Origin: Prostheceraeus crozeri
Lineage: Eukaryota; Platyhelminthes; Polycladida; Euryleptidae
Reading direction: 5' to 3'
NCBI GenBank assembly: GCA_907163375.1
Contig: CAJQUW010000619.1
Span: 1 to 64,000 of the forward strand
Length of the DNA stretch: 64,000 bases
Below, piece after piece: positions 12,465 through 24,746 of this stretch (position 1 is its first letter; each line of letters begins with the position of its first letter). The position numbers and the translations under genes were made by a program. The notes under the pieces were generated by a model. That model searched no databases, was not told where the DNA came from, and worked only from the letters and a program-made list of their open reading frames with translations.

Positions 12465-13750
12465 ATCAGAATCTTTCTTTACCAGATCAATAAAAATTGC
12501 CAAGAATTGCTAATATTATAATTATTATCTGCCTTTCAGATTTTTCCAGGTTGCTTGATAATCATGATTCGTATCCAGATTAATTATCTTTCCTGTAATT
12601 GCAGTTGAGACATAGTCGTGAATTTACTATCATTACCGCGTAGCTGTTATTATTTTGCAATCTTAAACTGCAGCCTCTGTAAAAAAGTCACATCAATTTC
12701 ATTTTGTCTTGTAATAAGTGGGAAATGTGTTACTTAAAACTGTTGCTAAGACATTGCTTAAATGGCATTGATAATATGCTCGAACTTAATTTCAATTTCA
12801 TATCAAGTCTCTAGCTCATTCAAAATTCAACGGTTCATCCGTAATTTTTTACTCCCTACCACGCTTCAGTATTCTTTACCGGACAGTAATTCTAAGACTT
12901 GCTAAAATGAAATTTATTATATAGATGGCTTTTAGTAGATGACGCCACGTCGAGAGGAGATTGAACACTCTTCACAACATTTGTGCTATTGTAAAAGGTT
13001 TTTTATTCAAGTCTAATCAATCCTTTTCTGTTAGAAATCATACGATATAGTTAGATGCAGTACTTAATGGAAATATTGAATAGCTCTCTCCTAACTACTT
13101 TATAACAAATAAAAATAATAACTGTAGCTAAACATTAAAATACTTACTAGTTGTCCGTCATATCCTATAGAAATGAATCGCTGTTTTTGGGTATAGTTAG
13201 TTAGTTCTTAGTAGCATTTTGAAATTTTCTGTCTGCTGGAGGTTGGATTTTTCAGATGGAGGATTGCCTTTGAAGAGCTAATTGATCCTTTTCTGCAAAA
13301 GCCTCCGAGTTTCTCCGATGCAGCACTGATGGCAGTGTCAATTTATTTATGCTAATGCAAGAAAGGATGGCCAACTGCAGTCATGCTCATAGCTATTTAG
13401 CTATTTCTTTCATTTTAAAGTGATTATGTTGGTTGTTAGGAAACTAGGTCATCAGATATTTCTAATAAGGACTGTATATACACATAAATAATTTATTCTA
13501 GAATCTCTGTGTTTGATGTCTAAATAAAATTCAGCGTGTTCATTTTGACAAGTCTCATATCATGTAATTCTGTATCAGATTTTAATACTTGTGTGACTAT
13601 GCGATTGTTTCAATCCCCTTTTTATGATGAGAACATACACATTTGAACTTCAGAATTGTATTTTATCTCACAAACAGCACAGCTATCCGCTACGTAAGTT
13701 TAACCAATTAAATCAGGAAGGGAGTTTTGAATTGCAGTCAGCTTGATTAT
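12465..13750. other. No gene seen
   Basis: AT-rich sequence without open frames, splice-flanked exons or obvious repeats, apart from the inverted short match near 12820-12836 noted for 11776. Confidence 0.4.
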
Positions 13751-14065
13751 CCCATGAAGTGCGACACAGGTGCGTCAATCTTGCGATTTTCTTTTCTGCA
13801 GTACCGCATTAGTTCCGTTCCCGATTATCCATCTTGGCCACAGCAACAATGCCGTAACACTAGTTATGGCGATACATATAATAGCTACGCTATTGATGTA
13901 CACATCCCCCACCATATTTTGAGCCAGAGATACGGGGATGTATCGCCATAACTAGTGTCACGGCATTGTTGCTGTGGCCCAGATAGATAATCGGGAATGG
14001 AAAAAATGCGGTATTGCAGAAAAGCAAATCGCAAGATTGACGCACCCGCGTCGGCACTTCATGGG
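13751..14065. repeat. Fold-back repeat with ~127-bp arms
   Basis: The left arm 13751-13877 and right arm 13938-14065 are about 90 percent complementary by eye. Shared blocks are TGCGTCAATCTTGCGATTT, TTCCCGATTATC, GCCACAGCAACAATGCCGT and ACTAGTTATGGCGATACAT. The loop is 60 nt. It lies just downstream of the 3' side of the LINE fragment on the minus strand. Confidence 0.85.
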
Positions 14066-14404
14066 TAGCACCTCATTTCGGCGTCGGCTCGGTGTGGAGC
14101 CGCTGCGTGCACGGTAAATGCATGCGCGCTGACGACGGGTATTTTGTGGCAACATTGGGCTATTTTTTGCTGGGCCAACGTCGTTTACACACCGGTGCAT
14201 GTGGGCTTACGTGGGATTAACTAGACTAAAACGGTCATTTCCTGATGGTGGCCGGCACCTGCTACCATTCGGGTAGCCCACGGGGCCATTGGGCAAAACG
14301 GTATCTTCCCATGTTGGGGCCGACGGGGCTGTGCTACTTGGGGCCATCACCGATTGATGTCACGGTATGAAAAGAAAACGCCAACAAGTGCTATTATACA
14401 ATAC
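14066..14404. other. GC-rich patch beside the LINE
   Basis: This stretch is clearly richer in G and C than its surroundings. It repeats short units such as GGGCCAAC, TTGGGC, CCCATGTTGGGGCC and GGGGCCATC. It may be the LINE 3' untranslated region or another element; no coding frame is seen. Confidence 0.4.
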
Positions 14405-15301
14405 TTAACACGATAGCACAAAACCATTTCGCCTTCTCATTGTCTTCACTTGAGGTAAGATCAGTTTTGAGCTCCGTTTCGATCGAATTGGGAGGAGATG
14501 ATTCAGAATATGGTTCGGATCATCTAGAATTTGGCGGAATAGTCGAAGAGCAAGTTCATTCCTTCGTTTGTCGACATCGAGCATAGAACATTCACTACAA
14601 GTCCTCACATTGAAACCATGAATGATTCGGAAAGCTCTCTTACATAAAATTTCAAGCTTAGAGTTCAAGACACTGCCTGGATTTATAAATACTGCCGAGG
14701 CATAGTCAATTACAGAACGTATGATGCTGTTAAAAACAATAACAAGTTGGTCATGAGTCAGAATCGGCTTCAAAATTCGTAGTACATAGAGCCGTTTAGA
14801 GACACTAGTAGATACATGTTGGAAATGATGCGACCATGTGAGATTGTGATTAAAAACAAGACCTAAAATCTTCATGGAAGTTACAGACTCAAAATTCGAC
14901 ATTGTTTGTAGGGGTGAACAAGAAAAATTGATATTCATAACTTTAGTTTTGTTTTCATTAATCAACATTCGCTTTTCATGACACCAATTTCTAAAATGGT
15001 CAACTTCAGAAGAGAAAAGGGAATTATCGTCTAGATGAGTTTTAAAGACAGGAATAAGCAACGTTACATCATCGGCGTACTTTACCACTTGGACATTCGT
15101 ATTCAGAGCTTCATAACTTGATAAGTATAATGAAAATAGGTATGGTCCCAAAAGTGACCCCTGAGGGACGCCGCTTGAGACATGTACAAGAGAACTGATG
15201 GTTTCGCCTATTTTCACACGTTGCTGGCGATCACATAGGTAGCTGTTAATCCAGTTTACAAAAAAGTTGCGATTTGGAATGGAAAGATTCAACTGATTCA
15301 T
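14405..15301 (-). pseudogene. LINE reverse transcriptase, 5'-truncated (CR1/Jockey-like)
   Basis: An open frame of 298 codons carries the second half of a non-LTR retrotransposon reverse transcriptase. GVPQGS is at residues 44-49 (RT motif B) and YADD at 75-78 (catalytic motif C). A thumb and C-terminal region follow, with LALRLFRQILDDPNHILNHL, the tail layout typical of CR1/Jockey-group ORF2. The endonuclease and the first RT motifs are missing: the coding match stops at 15301, where an unrelated repeat begins. The enzyme would copy its own RNA at a nicked target, but this fragment cannot work alone. The frame itself is unbroken, which suggests a fairly young insertion. Confidence 0.88.
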
Positions 15302-15474
15302 AAAATATCACTTTTTTGAAGAAATGAAATTCAAATTTTGAATTGCTATTTACGTTGAGAAGCTGACTGAGTTGGAAGAAACTGACACCACCATTGAAAC
15401 GAGTATGCGCCAATCGTGTTGCTCTACAATATTGGGATCGATTGAATCATTGTAATATCAAAATCAGGTAGCAT
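15288..15474. repeat. 187-bp repeat, copy 1, abutting the LINE
   Basis: This is almost identical to 20601-20785. Shared blocks include GAAATGAAATTCAAATTTTG, AGCTGACTGAGTTGGAAG and CACCACCATTGAAACGAG. It shares 13 bp (TTCAACTGATTCA) with the truncated 5' end of the LINE. No protein is encoded. Confidence 0.85.
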
Positions 15475-18304
15475 TTCATTTTGGTCTTTTCCATAATAAT
15501 ATTAAATTTTCATAATCTTCAAAATGAGGCCTCAAGATTCTTTTGATTGAAACAAAAATTTGGAATATTAAATTTTGAATTGGTATTTATAGCATGACGC
15601 TAATAATAGAAAATCAACATGATCCACATGCTGTAATGTGATGTTTATGCAATTCCTATAGCAGTAGCTTGGACATTAAAGAGGGGACGAAACTCTCGGG
15701 ATTTCGATGCGTATCCAGAGCTCGCTGAGATATTCAAAGCCATATTTTCACATTTCACGTGTTGGACTACACTAAAAGTCTTTTGAAGTCAATTATACGG
15801 TCACATATCCAGTTACACTTCAGTTAATTAAAAAGTGTTCTGATTTTCGTCTATTTTGAATATTATATCAGTTTCTTTTGAGGTCTGTGTAATGAGCGAT
15901 GCGAAATCTGCCTAACAATGCTGGCATAATCTAGCTTCAGTAGCTGTCTCTCTAGGGCTTTAGGATATGGAAGATCAATAAGCTGTGTCAGCGACTAAGT
16001 ACATCGAATTAACTCAATTGCTAAATTAAGCTTATAGGCTGTTTTGCTGTTTGTACTTTTAACATAATCGCTATCTTTTATTTAACAACTTCTAGATTTT
16101 GAGAAGTGTTTATTTTTTTAACTTTCATGCACTATTCACATACAAACAAATCTTTTATTGACTATTTTACCTTTGTATTTTCAAAGCAAATAAAAATCAA
16201 TTGTAACTTTATCTATACTTAAGATATCTAGAATCGGCCGACTGAACTTTGATGTTAACAGATTAAATATCACCTTGACGGCTGCTTTTCTACAGACTAT
16301 AAATTTTCTTCCAAAGCTGAAATCTGTTTAGTTTTGACGGTGATTGCTGTGAAATCTTAAACCAATTTACTTTTGTTCTTTTAAAATCATTAATTATTTC
16401 TTCTAATTAGGCCGACAAACAAAGCGTATTTTTTCTCGATTTCATTTGATCTAATAAAATAAGAATAAGTTTCCTGGAGATTATTTTTTATTAGCTTTTA
16501 ATACTGCTTCCCTTTCGCAATATCGATAATCGTATTCGATGTCATGAAAGTGAATTTAAAGGTCACCACACTACGAGCAAGTACATGAGCGCGCGCGATG
16601 CGCGAGTTTAATCGAGAGTGGTGTAACCGAAATGTCGACACAACTTTCTGCAAACTCACATTTCTTCCTCGATGTATGAGCTGCATGAATCATAGATATC
16701 GGACCGCGTGACCAATGATTTCTGAAACCGTTTCTAAACTATCGACAGTCAGAATTTCATGTCTAATCACACACTCAAGCTCTCAATTTCTACCCAAGAT
16801 GCTGCATTTTAGATAGAAATCCGTGACTTAGGTAGGAACCATTCTTCGTCAACTTACTCAAATGTTCTCTATCTCTCTGTTGTGTTTTTCATTCTTTTGT
16901 AATTGACTACATGATAAACTTTCAGTTGCTATTGCTATGATGGAGGGAATAGACTTCTATGACATAAAATGATCAACCAGAGCAATCCAAAGCCCTTTCT
17001 GTTTGAATATCAGCACTTCAGACGGATCTTCTCATCTTTGAAATGTTCATCTCGCCGTTATGTATCAGGGAACAAAGTTAAAATATCTCTATGTTTGAAA
17101 CTCATTCATTTTTGGATCTAATTATTGAATTATTGAGGTAGAGTTTCTTCAATTACATAGAAATCGGTTCAATGCATAGAAATAAACTGTTTATCTGAAG
17201 TTGACTAGAATGGAAATTGACTCAAGGTCGCGGCACATCCGGGGGAACTAAGTTGGGGCATGAATGACCAATTAAAAGCTTTGTTTTACACATGTGACTG
17301 ATTCTAACCCAATGATACAGCCGCTGACAAGTGTATCTAAGTGAAAATGCGTGCGATTTATGTGCCGTTATTGTGCATTGCATGAAGCTTAACCTCCGTT
17401 CTAGAGGTTTTATTGTTGTCAATTTCTATGGTTCAATGTGCTGCATCACACTTGCAAAGAAGTCGCACTTGTCATACTTGTCATTCTCACAACTATGGGT
17501 GCCAAGGTGGTCGAGCGTTGGCTTGGAAGGAGCCCAATAAGCTGATATTTCACTGTCTATTTTTCGCAATATTTTCACGCTTCCTTTGTTGAATAAAAGT
17601 TTTTTATATTTTTTAAAAAAACATCCATTGACTTCTCAAAAGAGCCATTCAATGGCATTATGACATGGGTTGCTGGCAGAAATATCAGAAAATCCAAAGG
17701 CATCAACAAGAAGACTTAATGGCGATGAACTCGATATGCTGAGAGCCTTTGACCTCGCCAAGAACAACATTGTATCAAACTTTATAGACATTATTCTCAA
17801 AGTTTTCAAACCAGGAGTTGCTCCATATTTAACAAAACAAGATGTCAGATTCATACTAAATTTTATAGTGTTGAAAATAATAATGCAAAAAAGACCTATC
17901 TGCGTAAATCGTTTAATAGCTATGTCGCAACTCCTGCTGCGTCTTCAGGCAATATATCAAGTCAGATGTCGAACACCCATCGTTGTATAACAATCTCCAA
18001 TAGTATTAAACACCACATGAGAACAAAATTGCTTTTCTCGAATGAAGGTGTATAGCTTATGCCTCATCGAAAGACGAGGTCGCTTGGTTAAATGACAATC
18101 TTCGCTTTAGAAACACATGTATAGAGCTACTTCTTAACGATTTGGAATGAAGAAAAAAATAATTCAAATTTTTTTGAAGGTCATGATGTGATGTGAAATG
18201 CGGTAATATAGTTTTCAAACGCTGAAAATGAATTAATGACAGATCTTTCGAGCCGACGGATTTGTCCAAGAATCCATTTACAGCAAGATAGAAAAACATC
18301 TCTC
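15475..18304. other. No supported gene
   Basis: AT-rich. An open frame at 17670-17990 (106 codons on +, with overlapping frames on -) has no splice support and no family resemblance that I can name, so it is not called. CG-rich GCGCGCGATGCGCG sits near 16590. Confidence 0.35.
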
Positions 18305-18770
18305 CGCATTGACGACTCTGGGACTTCTCAATTCACAATTCAGAGGCATGTGGGTTGGCAGGTTCTTCTATACGCGGCTCAATAGTCGATAAAGCGCGCG
18401 ACACGGGGTGTATTCGATTTCTTTGTGACGTCTTCTGAGAGAACCCAGCTTCTCACATGTTGGATGTCGGCAATGGAAGAAGTACAGCCTGCGCATCCTG
18501 CCGAAGTAGAGATTTCTCTTTCTTAACTGTCTAATCCACAACTAAGATATCGATGTTGTCTGGAACATTTGCTTAAAGTCAGCATCATTTCGAAGCTCAA
18601 TGAGATTCTCGATGAGCTGGGGCCTCTCACCGTGTGGGTCTACTGTGCATGTGAAGGGATTCACCCATTCATTCACTTTCATAGACTCAGGAATGCATTC
18701 ATTGAACTGGATGTTCAGGTTCTACAAATGACTGTGCACTTCCCTTCGCCTTCGTGCTGACACTTTCATC
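18305..18770 (-). pseudogene. Decayed hAT transposase C-terminus (ZBED5/GTF2IRD2-like)
   Basis: Minus-strand translation from about 18730 gives NEWVNPFTCTVD, then RPQLIENLIELRNDADFKQM, the stretch before the dimerisation domain in hAT transposases related to ZBED5, FAM200 and GTF2IRD2. Further down, in other frames, LLPLPTS, EAGFS and STIEPRIEE match the expected LLPFPSTYLCEAGFS and N-IEPRIE segments. The parts are out of frame with each other and carry stops, so the gene is dead. The catalytic core upstream and the terminal inverted repeats were not found. This fits an old hAT-Charlie-type remnant. Confidence 0.72.
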
Positions 18771-19818
18771 GCAAAGGTTTAAGAACAATCGTAGAATGGC
18801 GCATAAAGAGCTCGAGGAAAGCAGTTAGCGTTCCAGCGAAGTAAAAGTAAGTCTCTCATCCACATCATTTCATGTTAACTTGAATGTTTGATCTGAAAAC
18901 CTCCGGTGCCCAAACTCAGACCATTCGTAGCCGTGTCTTGGGCAGCTGCTAATTGCTTGAGAAACACTGTTGGTGTTAATGTGCCACGCAACTCTCTACA
19001 TCATTGGCATCATAGTTCATGTTTTTCACATGAAAGGTCTCTCTATATTCACACGTAAAGAAGTTGATCTAATTATTCTTGGATATGGACTGAGAAGTGG
19101 AACTTCATAACAAAACATCGCCTGTGCAATTTGGCGTGGCAATATGGCCCTCAATAATAAGATCACACCCATCAGCTGAGTCTTCAACTTTCTTGAGATT
19201 ATCAACTTGATGGGAATCAACTTCAATGACATATTAGCTTCGTTTACAAGATATATTTACAATGACTCTCATCAATTTTTCAATGTACATCAGCCTTCAA
19301 AAGAATAGTGAATGAAAAGGAAAACGAATGAGAACGAGAATGATTTCTCACGCATGAATGTTGGAAATTAATGCATTATTCATGAAACCGCAAAATGACA
19401 ACTTCAAGTAATGAATAAAAGCGCTAGCGATCATTTAGCGATCTCCAATCGGATCAAAACGTTAAAGAGACATTGTGACAATTGCTTATTTATTGAAGAA
19501 AAACTGACTTTCCAGTTGTTGTCGATAAAGGGAATAAGTTATCATTGTCATAAGACTTCAGCTGTGACACTATTGAAGAAGGAAAACTTATAATGGTTTC
19601 ACACAAATTTCCACCATGAAATGATAAATAATCGCCGCTACTAAAGTGAAGATGTCCTAATGATAGGAAAACCTGTGCGAGTGCAGATGGGGCCGATTTT
19701 AGGACTATGGGCTCGTCACCTATCTGCAATGCACATATTTATAGCCCTACTCACAAATGTATTACACAACAGAATGAAATTAAAATAACGATAGATCAAA
19801 TTGCTATACAAAAGATGT

Positions 19819-19890
19819 GCGGCTGGTAGGATTCGAACCTACAACCAAGGTTAACTAGGTATGTGTTCTGCCAACCGAACTCCGGGCCAC
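19819..19890 (-). repeat. tRNA-like sequence with A and B boxes
   Basis: The reverse complement is 72 nt long. It has a D arm (GTTCGGTTGGCAGAAC) and a perfect T arm (GTAGG TTCGAAT CCTAC), so the pol III A and B boxes are present. The acceptor stem pairs only in part and no standard anticodon arm forms. It is better read as a tRNA pseudogene or SINE head than as a working tRNA. Confidence 0.55.
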
Positions 19891-20444
19891 TTATGTGACT
19901 GTGTTAATTAGCAGGATCAAACCCTCACCACCACACATCAGTTGTCACAGCAATTTTAATCAATGAATAAATAACACGTCACGATTGGGACATTAAGGCA
20001 AGTAGCGTGGATCGAATGTCTACCAAAGCATCATAGATAATGTCGAAGACTAATTGACACATGACAAATTCATTCATTTGGATGTAGGCCTAGCAACTAT
20101 AATCCTTCTCTACGACGTGCCCTACAACAAAGATAGTAGCAAGCAATGCAATTTACATATGTTTTTCAAATTCTGTGTTTGAGTTGCATTCAGCGCTTCT
20201 AAAGCAAAGTGGAGAGAAGCTATAGAGTGGTCTGCAGTCGTCTACTAAGTACCTTAATAATCAATTAATTTCTATGCCAAATCAAATCTAGCATTTTAAC
20301 CATAGAAATGGATCTTCATCTCATGTTTTTGTCTTCCAGATGTCTACGGATAACTATGTAATTCTTCACTACTTCATAGTTTTGGCATAGCTATTCAGTC
20401 CCTTCTATTCAATATTTCAATACTATTCTGTTGTCAGTTGCGAT

Positions 20445-20571
20445 ATCAAATAAAACTGCTCATAAGAGTTGGCGAAAAAGTAATATCATAGCTGTCGCCA
20501 CAAATCAGCCATTGATTCCATACTTGCTTCTAAAGTAGCGTAATCATTTGCGTCATAGAGTTTTATTTGAT
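20445..20571. repeat. Small element with 13-bp inverted ends
   Basis: ATCAAATAAAACT at the left and AGTTTTATTTGAT at the right are perfect inverted repeats 127 bp apart end to end. No coding sequence. It could be a tiny MITE; the short arms make chance possible. Confidence 0.35.
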
Positions 20572-20600
20572 AACTGATCAAAATACATTATTTATCAATT

Positions 20601-20785
20601 TTCAACTGATTCATAAAAATTTCTTTTGGAAGAAATGAAATTCAAATTTTGAATTGCTATTTACGGTGAGAAGCTGACTGAGTTGGAAGAAACTGACACC
20701 ACCATTGAAACGAGTATGAGCGAATCGTGTTGCTCTACAATATTGGGAACGATTGAATCATTGTAATATCAAAATCAGGTAGCAT
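20601..20785. repeat. 187-bp repeat, copy 2
   Basis: Near-identical to 15288-15474 but without an adjoining LINE. This shows that the repeat exists independently of the LINE at 14.4 kb. Confidence 0.85.
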
Positions 20786-21027
20786 GACACATGAAGACTA
20801 ATTGAAAGCTAATGGAAACAAAAGTTAAGTCTATTTATGAAGATCTACTTCTTACGGATTTCATCAAAAGCAGCGATGTGCAACCTTTGGCCCGGAGGTC
20901 CAGAGACGCTGGTCTGACAGTGGTACTTGAAAGAAGTTAGAAAAGTGAAGGATCGGTTTTGGATCGGTTGATAGAGAACTTCCGGGAGGCCCATTGAAAT
21001 TTCAAGTTGAGCTGAATTATTTCTATT

Positions 21028-21780
21028 TCAAGCACGACATTTTATACTCATGGATTCATTGTCTTTAGGACAAGTGTCTAGTGCAGGGCTCTCTTCGTGG
21101 GAATTAATGGTCGGCTTTCTTTGTTGAATTATTACACTTTCAAGAAATCGGAGATTGATGGGATCTTTGTGATGTCCGGTCACTCTTACGTTTGTTCTCC
21201 AGTTATTATTTTGATCCAATTGACAATGTATTAAATGTCTATGCACTGACAAACTTTGTTGTGTTTAAATGTTCCTTGTTTCGGATGTGAAGTTTTCGCA
21301 TCGTACTGCCAATATAGATTTGATTGCAATTGATGCATTTAATTTCATTCACTACATTTTGTCGGTTGCAAACACGTTGGTCATTGATAGGGCAGTTCTT
21401 TAGAGTACGATGCGAAAACTTCACATCCGAAACAAGGAACATGTAACACAACAAAGTTCGTCAGTGCATAGATATTTAAAACATTGTCAATTGGATCAAA
21501 ATAATAACTGGAGAACAAACGTTAGAGTGACCGGACATCACAAAGATCCCATCAATCTCCGATTTCTTGAAAGTGTAATAATTCAACAAAGAAAGCCGAC
21601 CATTAATTCGGACCACGAAGAGAGCCGTGCACTGGGCAATTTAATTATTTGATACTATGTACATTCCTAGACTTTTCTATCCATCTCTGTGACTTTTAAA
21701 CATTTTTGTATTTTGCTATGTTAATATGTCCAACCACTTATACTTTTGACAAGGCCGGTAGTGGCGAAAGCTTAAGAGAA
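21028..21780. mobile_element. Inverted pair of Penelope-like GIY-YIG fragments
   Basis: Minus-strand sequence 21028-21454 and plus-strand sequence 21404-21652 encode nearly the same peptide (WRTNVRVTGHHKDPINLRFL, then IIQQRKPTIN). The minus copy extends upstream to CINCNQIYIGS and KLHIRNKEH, the Cys pair and GIY-YIG core of PLE endonucleases. Arms are 21080-21307 and 21404-21633, about 95 percent alike by eye. The 96-bp spacer belongs to the minus copy only. After the plus copy, GACAAGGCC and GGCGAAAGC at 21746-21775 resemble the 3' motif seen after other PLE fragments here. Both copies are truncated remnants. Confidence 0.82.
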
Positions 21781-24169
21781 ATAGAATTTTAAGTAAAACA
21801 GCAGCAAGGCTTATTTCTTTAATTTTTTAAAAACTATTCTCGAATTCTTCGTCTGTCAGTGTCCGAGCGTCTACATGCATGGATCTATTCTTGTGGTTTT
21901 CGTCCTCGCTCAAAGTCTTTACCAGATAGCACTAGTACGAGAGGCAAGTTATGTCCAGCAACCTCTTTGACAAGTCTGTTCATCCAGTCAGTCAGTTTTC
22001 TGTTCTCGCTCATTCTGATTCTGTTATTCTTCTAAGCAGTTTGGAGACACTACTGATAAAATTGCGCAAACGTACTTTGTGTATCCAAAAACAATTTATT
22101 TTCTCTCTTGCTTTACCTTGGTGGATGTCTATGTCAGCTCTGTTCGTATTCCGACCTTTTGAGTGGTTGTCATTTCGCTGTGTCGATTGCATTACTGTAT
22201 CACTGTCAGTTAACTGGCGTCCACCTCCACACCTGAGAAGAGCCGGCGAAATCCTTTGCTTTTTCCTTTGTCTTATTTTGCATTTCAATTAAGTATGCAT
22301 TCGAGAATAGTTGTGTTTGCAGTCTACAAATTTGCTTGCAAATATATTAAGTTTCAGATTTAATTCCAAGATGTTTTATTATTGATTTCATATTCAAAGA
22401 CTTTGTGGGCTCCGGACGACACAGTGGATCTAACATCATATCAAACACTGAACAGTTTCGATATAAGTCCCTGCTTGTCTCTCATGACATGTAATTGTTA
22501 GACTGATTGATGATCCTAGAGGAAGAAGCAAAAATGATTATAGCTTATGGTTCCAGGTCAAAATGGTCTTTTTTGTCAGAGGCATTTGACTTTCTGGAAA
22601 AACTTTTTACAGAAATCTAGAGCTTAGATGTTGCTGAAATCGGTGAAGCAACTACAATTGTATCTTGTGGTTTTCCCTTGCACAGTTTCATCAAGACCAC
22701 TTTGGAGGCATTTGACTTAACACCTCGCTAATTCATGTACAATAAGGTAAAACAGGCCTATGGTGGCATCCACGTATATGATATGCAATCGCATAAACAT
22801 TTTTGTTTCTTATTTCCGTCTTCCTCGCTAATATGAGTTATAAAAACCTCCATGCAGTTACGGCAGCTTTTTACGATTTAATCATTATGGGGCTTATCAT
22901 TATTTAGGCTTTTCCTGATATTTAATTGATATTTGACTGATTTATTGATCTACTGGTATACATGGTTTTGTTATTCCTTGAACGAATTCAACGTCTACGA
23001 GCAACAGCTCATCAGCCCAGGTGATTGTGTCGACCGAGATATGTTGTTACCAAGTCTCCTGGTTGAACGTGACCTAGACACTGATAGAATAGATGGATGG
23101 TTTTAGAAATTGGCTACCAGTCAAGGAAGTCGAATTGGCTTTTGTATCCGAAGCTGTTGCATGCCTGTAATGAGTTAATTTTCGAATTTAGGCCTGATCT
23201 TGACAGTTGATGGAATTAGTTAGGAAGTACCATGATAAAGTGCTGTGTGTTAGGATGGTGCACGTTAATGCTGCAAAACCTTCTGACGAATGTCACCGCA
23301 AAGATGTCTACTCACCTTGATGGTGGATTATATATTGCGCTACGTTCAGGAGTCAAAACTTAATCTGAGACACTTCTACGAGTGGGTTCATTCGCACTTG
23401 AATTTTTCGGAATCACTATCAAACTTCCACCATCTGGTGATTGTCCCAAGAGTGATTAGTACAAAAGTTACAACATAACCGAATCCTGTGTAGACTTAAG
23501 ATGTGAATCTTTGATGAGAAAATGCATGCAGATTGTTTAATTGCGATGCTTCATTTGATTTATTGCAATGAAATTGATCGAATACCGGTCCGAAAATTGT
23601 GCTGCGCTTACGTCAAATAATTAGTAAATGAGTAGAAACTTCAATGAAAACGATCCCAATAGGACAGGAATCATCCGGACGCTAGAACGAACCTCTGCAG
23701 GGAACGAGGTCGAAACTAAGACTTCCACAAAATGATGTGCAGCTATGGCTATTACCAGTCTGCGGTTCTGTCGAGTTCTATCCGGTTTCTCCCCATGTCA
23801 GACAAGATTAAAGAGAACCACATGCAAATCCAATGATAATCAAGACAGAATTTTCGGCAAAAATGAGATCTTCTCTGATTAAGTGAAAATTACGAAGCAG
23901 GGAACTACAATTCTTGACATGGAATACCTTCAAGTGATCTCCTATCATACTGCTGACAATTGATATATTCCAGAACTTTGGTTAAATGGGGCTATGACTG
24001 GCCAAAATATTGTGTTGAACGACATAAGGAGGCTTGCTAAATCCGAATAGTTTAGCTTGATAAACAGAGGCATGATAGGAATTGATTTGAAGACTTTCCA
24101 TGTCAAAGGCCCCACAGAGACTCGCACTGGCGATTGAATGATGCAGTCAAATGCTTCGCCGAAGATGTA
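21781..24169. other. No supported gene
   Basis: Opposed open frames at 21951-22292 (+, 113 codons) and 22010-22288 (-, 92 codons) share the same DNA and neither resembles a known family. They may be part of an old element next to the PLE pair. The rest is AT-rich, with no splice-flanked exon that I trust. Confidence 0.35.
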
Positions 24170-24746
24170 CAGTGCGCGACAAAATAATTGCAACCCCTAC
24201 GAATTTCTTATACTTTTACATATTAATGAAAAATAAGCTATTATTCATAGTAGATTTATATTATAAAGCTCAAAAGAAGATCAGTATTACTTCAGGATCA
24301 TTAAAAATCATTTGAAGCTGTCAATATTCAGTTTGACCACCATTTTGATTTATAACCTGTTCAATATGCCTAAGTATGGAAAGAATCAAATTCTGTCAAA
24401 TTCCGCTTCTCCGGATCTGAACTCTATAGAAAACCTATGGTCACAGTAAAATAATGTCTGAGAATTCAGAAATTTTCATCAAAACAAGAATTGATTACAA
24501 ATAACGATGACAAACTTACTCAAACATGCCAGAATTTGATTCTTTCCATACTTAGGCGTATTGAACAGGTTATAAATCAAAATGGTGGTCAAACTGAATA
24601 TTGACAGTTTCAAATGATTTTTGATGATCCTAAAGTAATACTGATTTTCTTTTGAGCCTATTAATATAAACCTACTCTGAATAATAGCTCTGAATAATAA
24701 AAATATAAGAAATTCGTAAGGGTTTCCATTATTTTGTCGTGCACTG
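24170..24746. mobile_element. Tc1-derived fold-back MITE, TA-flanked
   Basis: Arms 24170-24395 and 24530-24746 are long inverted repeats starting CAGTGCGCGAC and ending GTCGTGCACTG, flanked on both sides by TA, the Tc1/mariner target. Within the loop, 24399-24449 reads SPDLNSIENLWSQ then a stop. This is the third catalytic segment (the E of DDE) of a Tc1 transposase. The MITE thus kept a scrap of the parent gene. It cannot move itself. The arms differ at several positions, so it is not recent. Confidence 0.9.

Noticed and set aside
17670-17990. 106-codon open frame on +, with a 72-codon frame on -
   Set aside because: No splice signals, start context or family resemblance; overlapping frames on both strands suggest chance or an old unidentifiable repeat.
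19819-19890. Functional tRNA gene
   Set aside because: A and B boxes and T arm are good, but acceptor pairing is incomplete and no normal anticodon arm forms.
21951-22292. Opposed 113- and 92-codon frames
   Set aside because: They overlap on opposite strands, have no recognisable domain and lie beside decayed elements.
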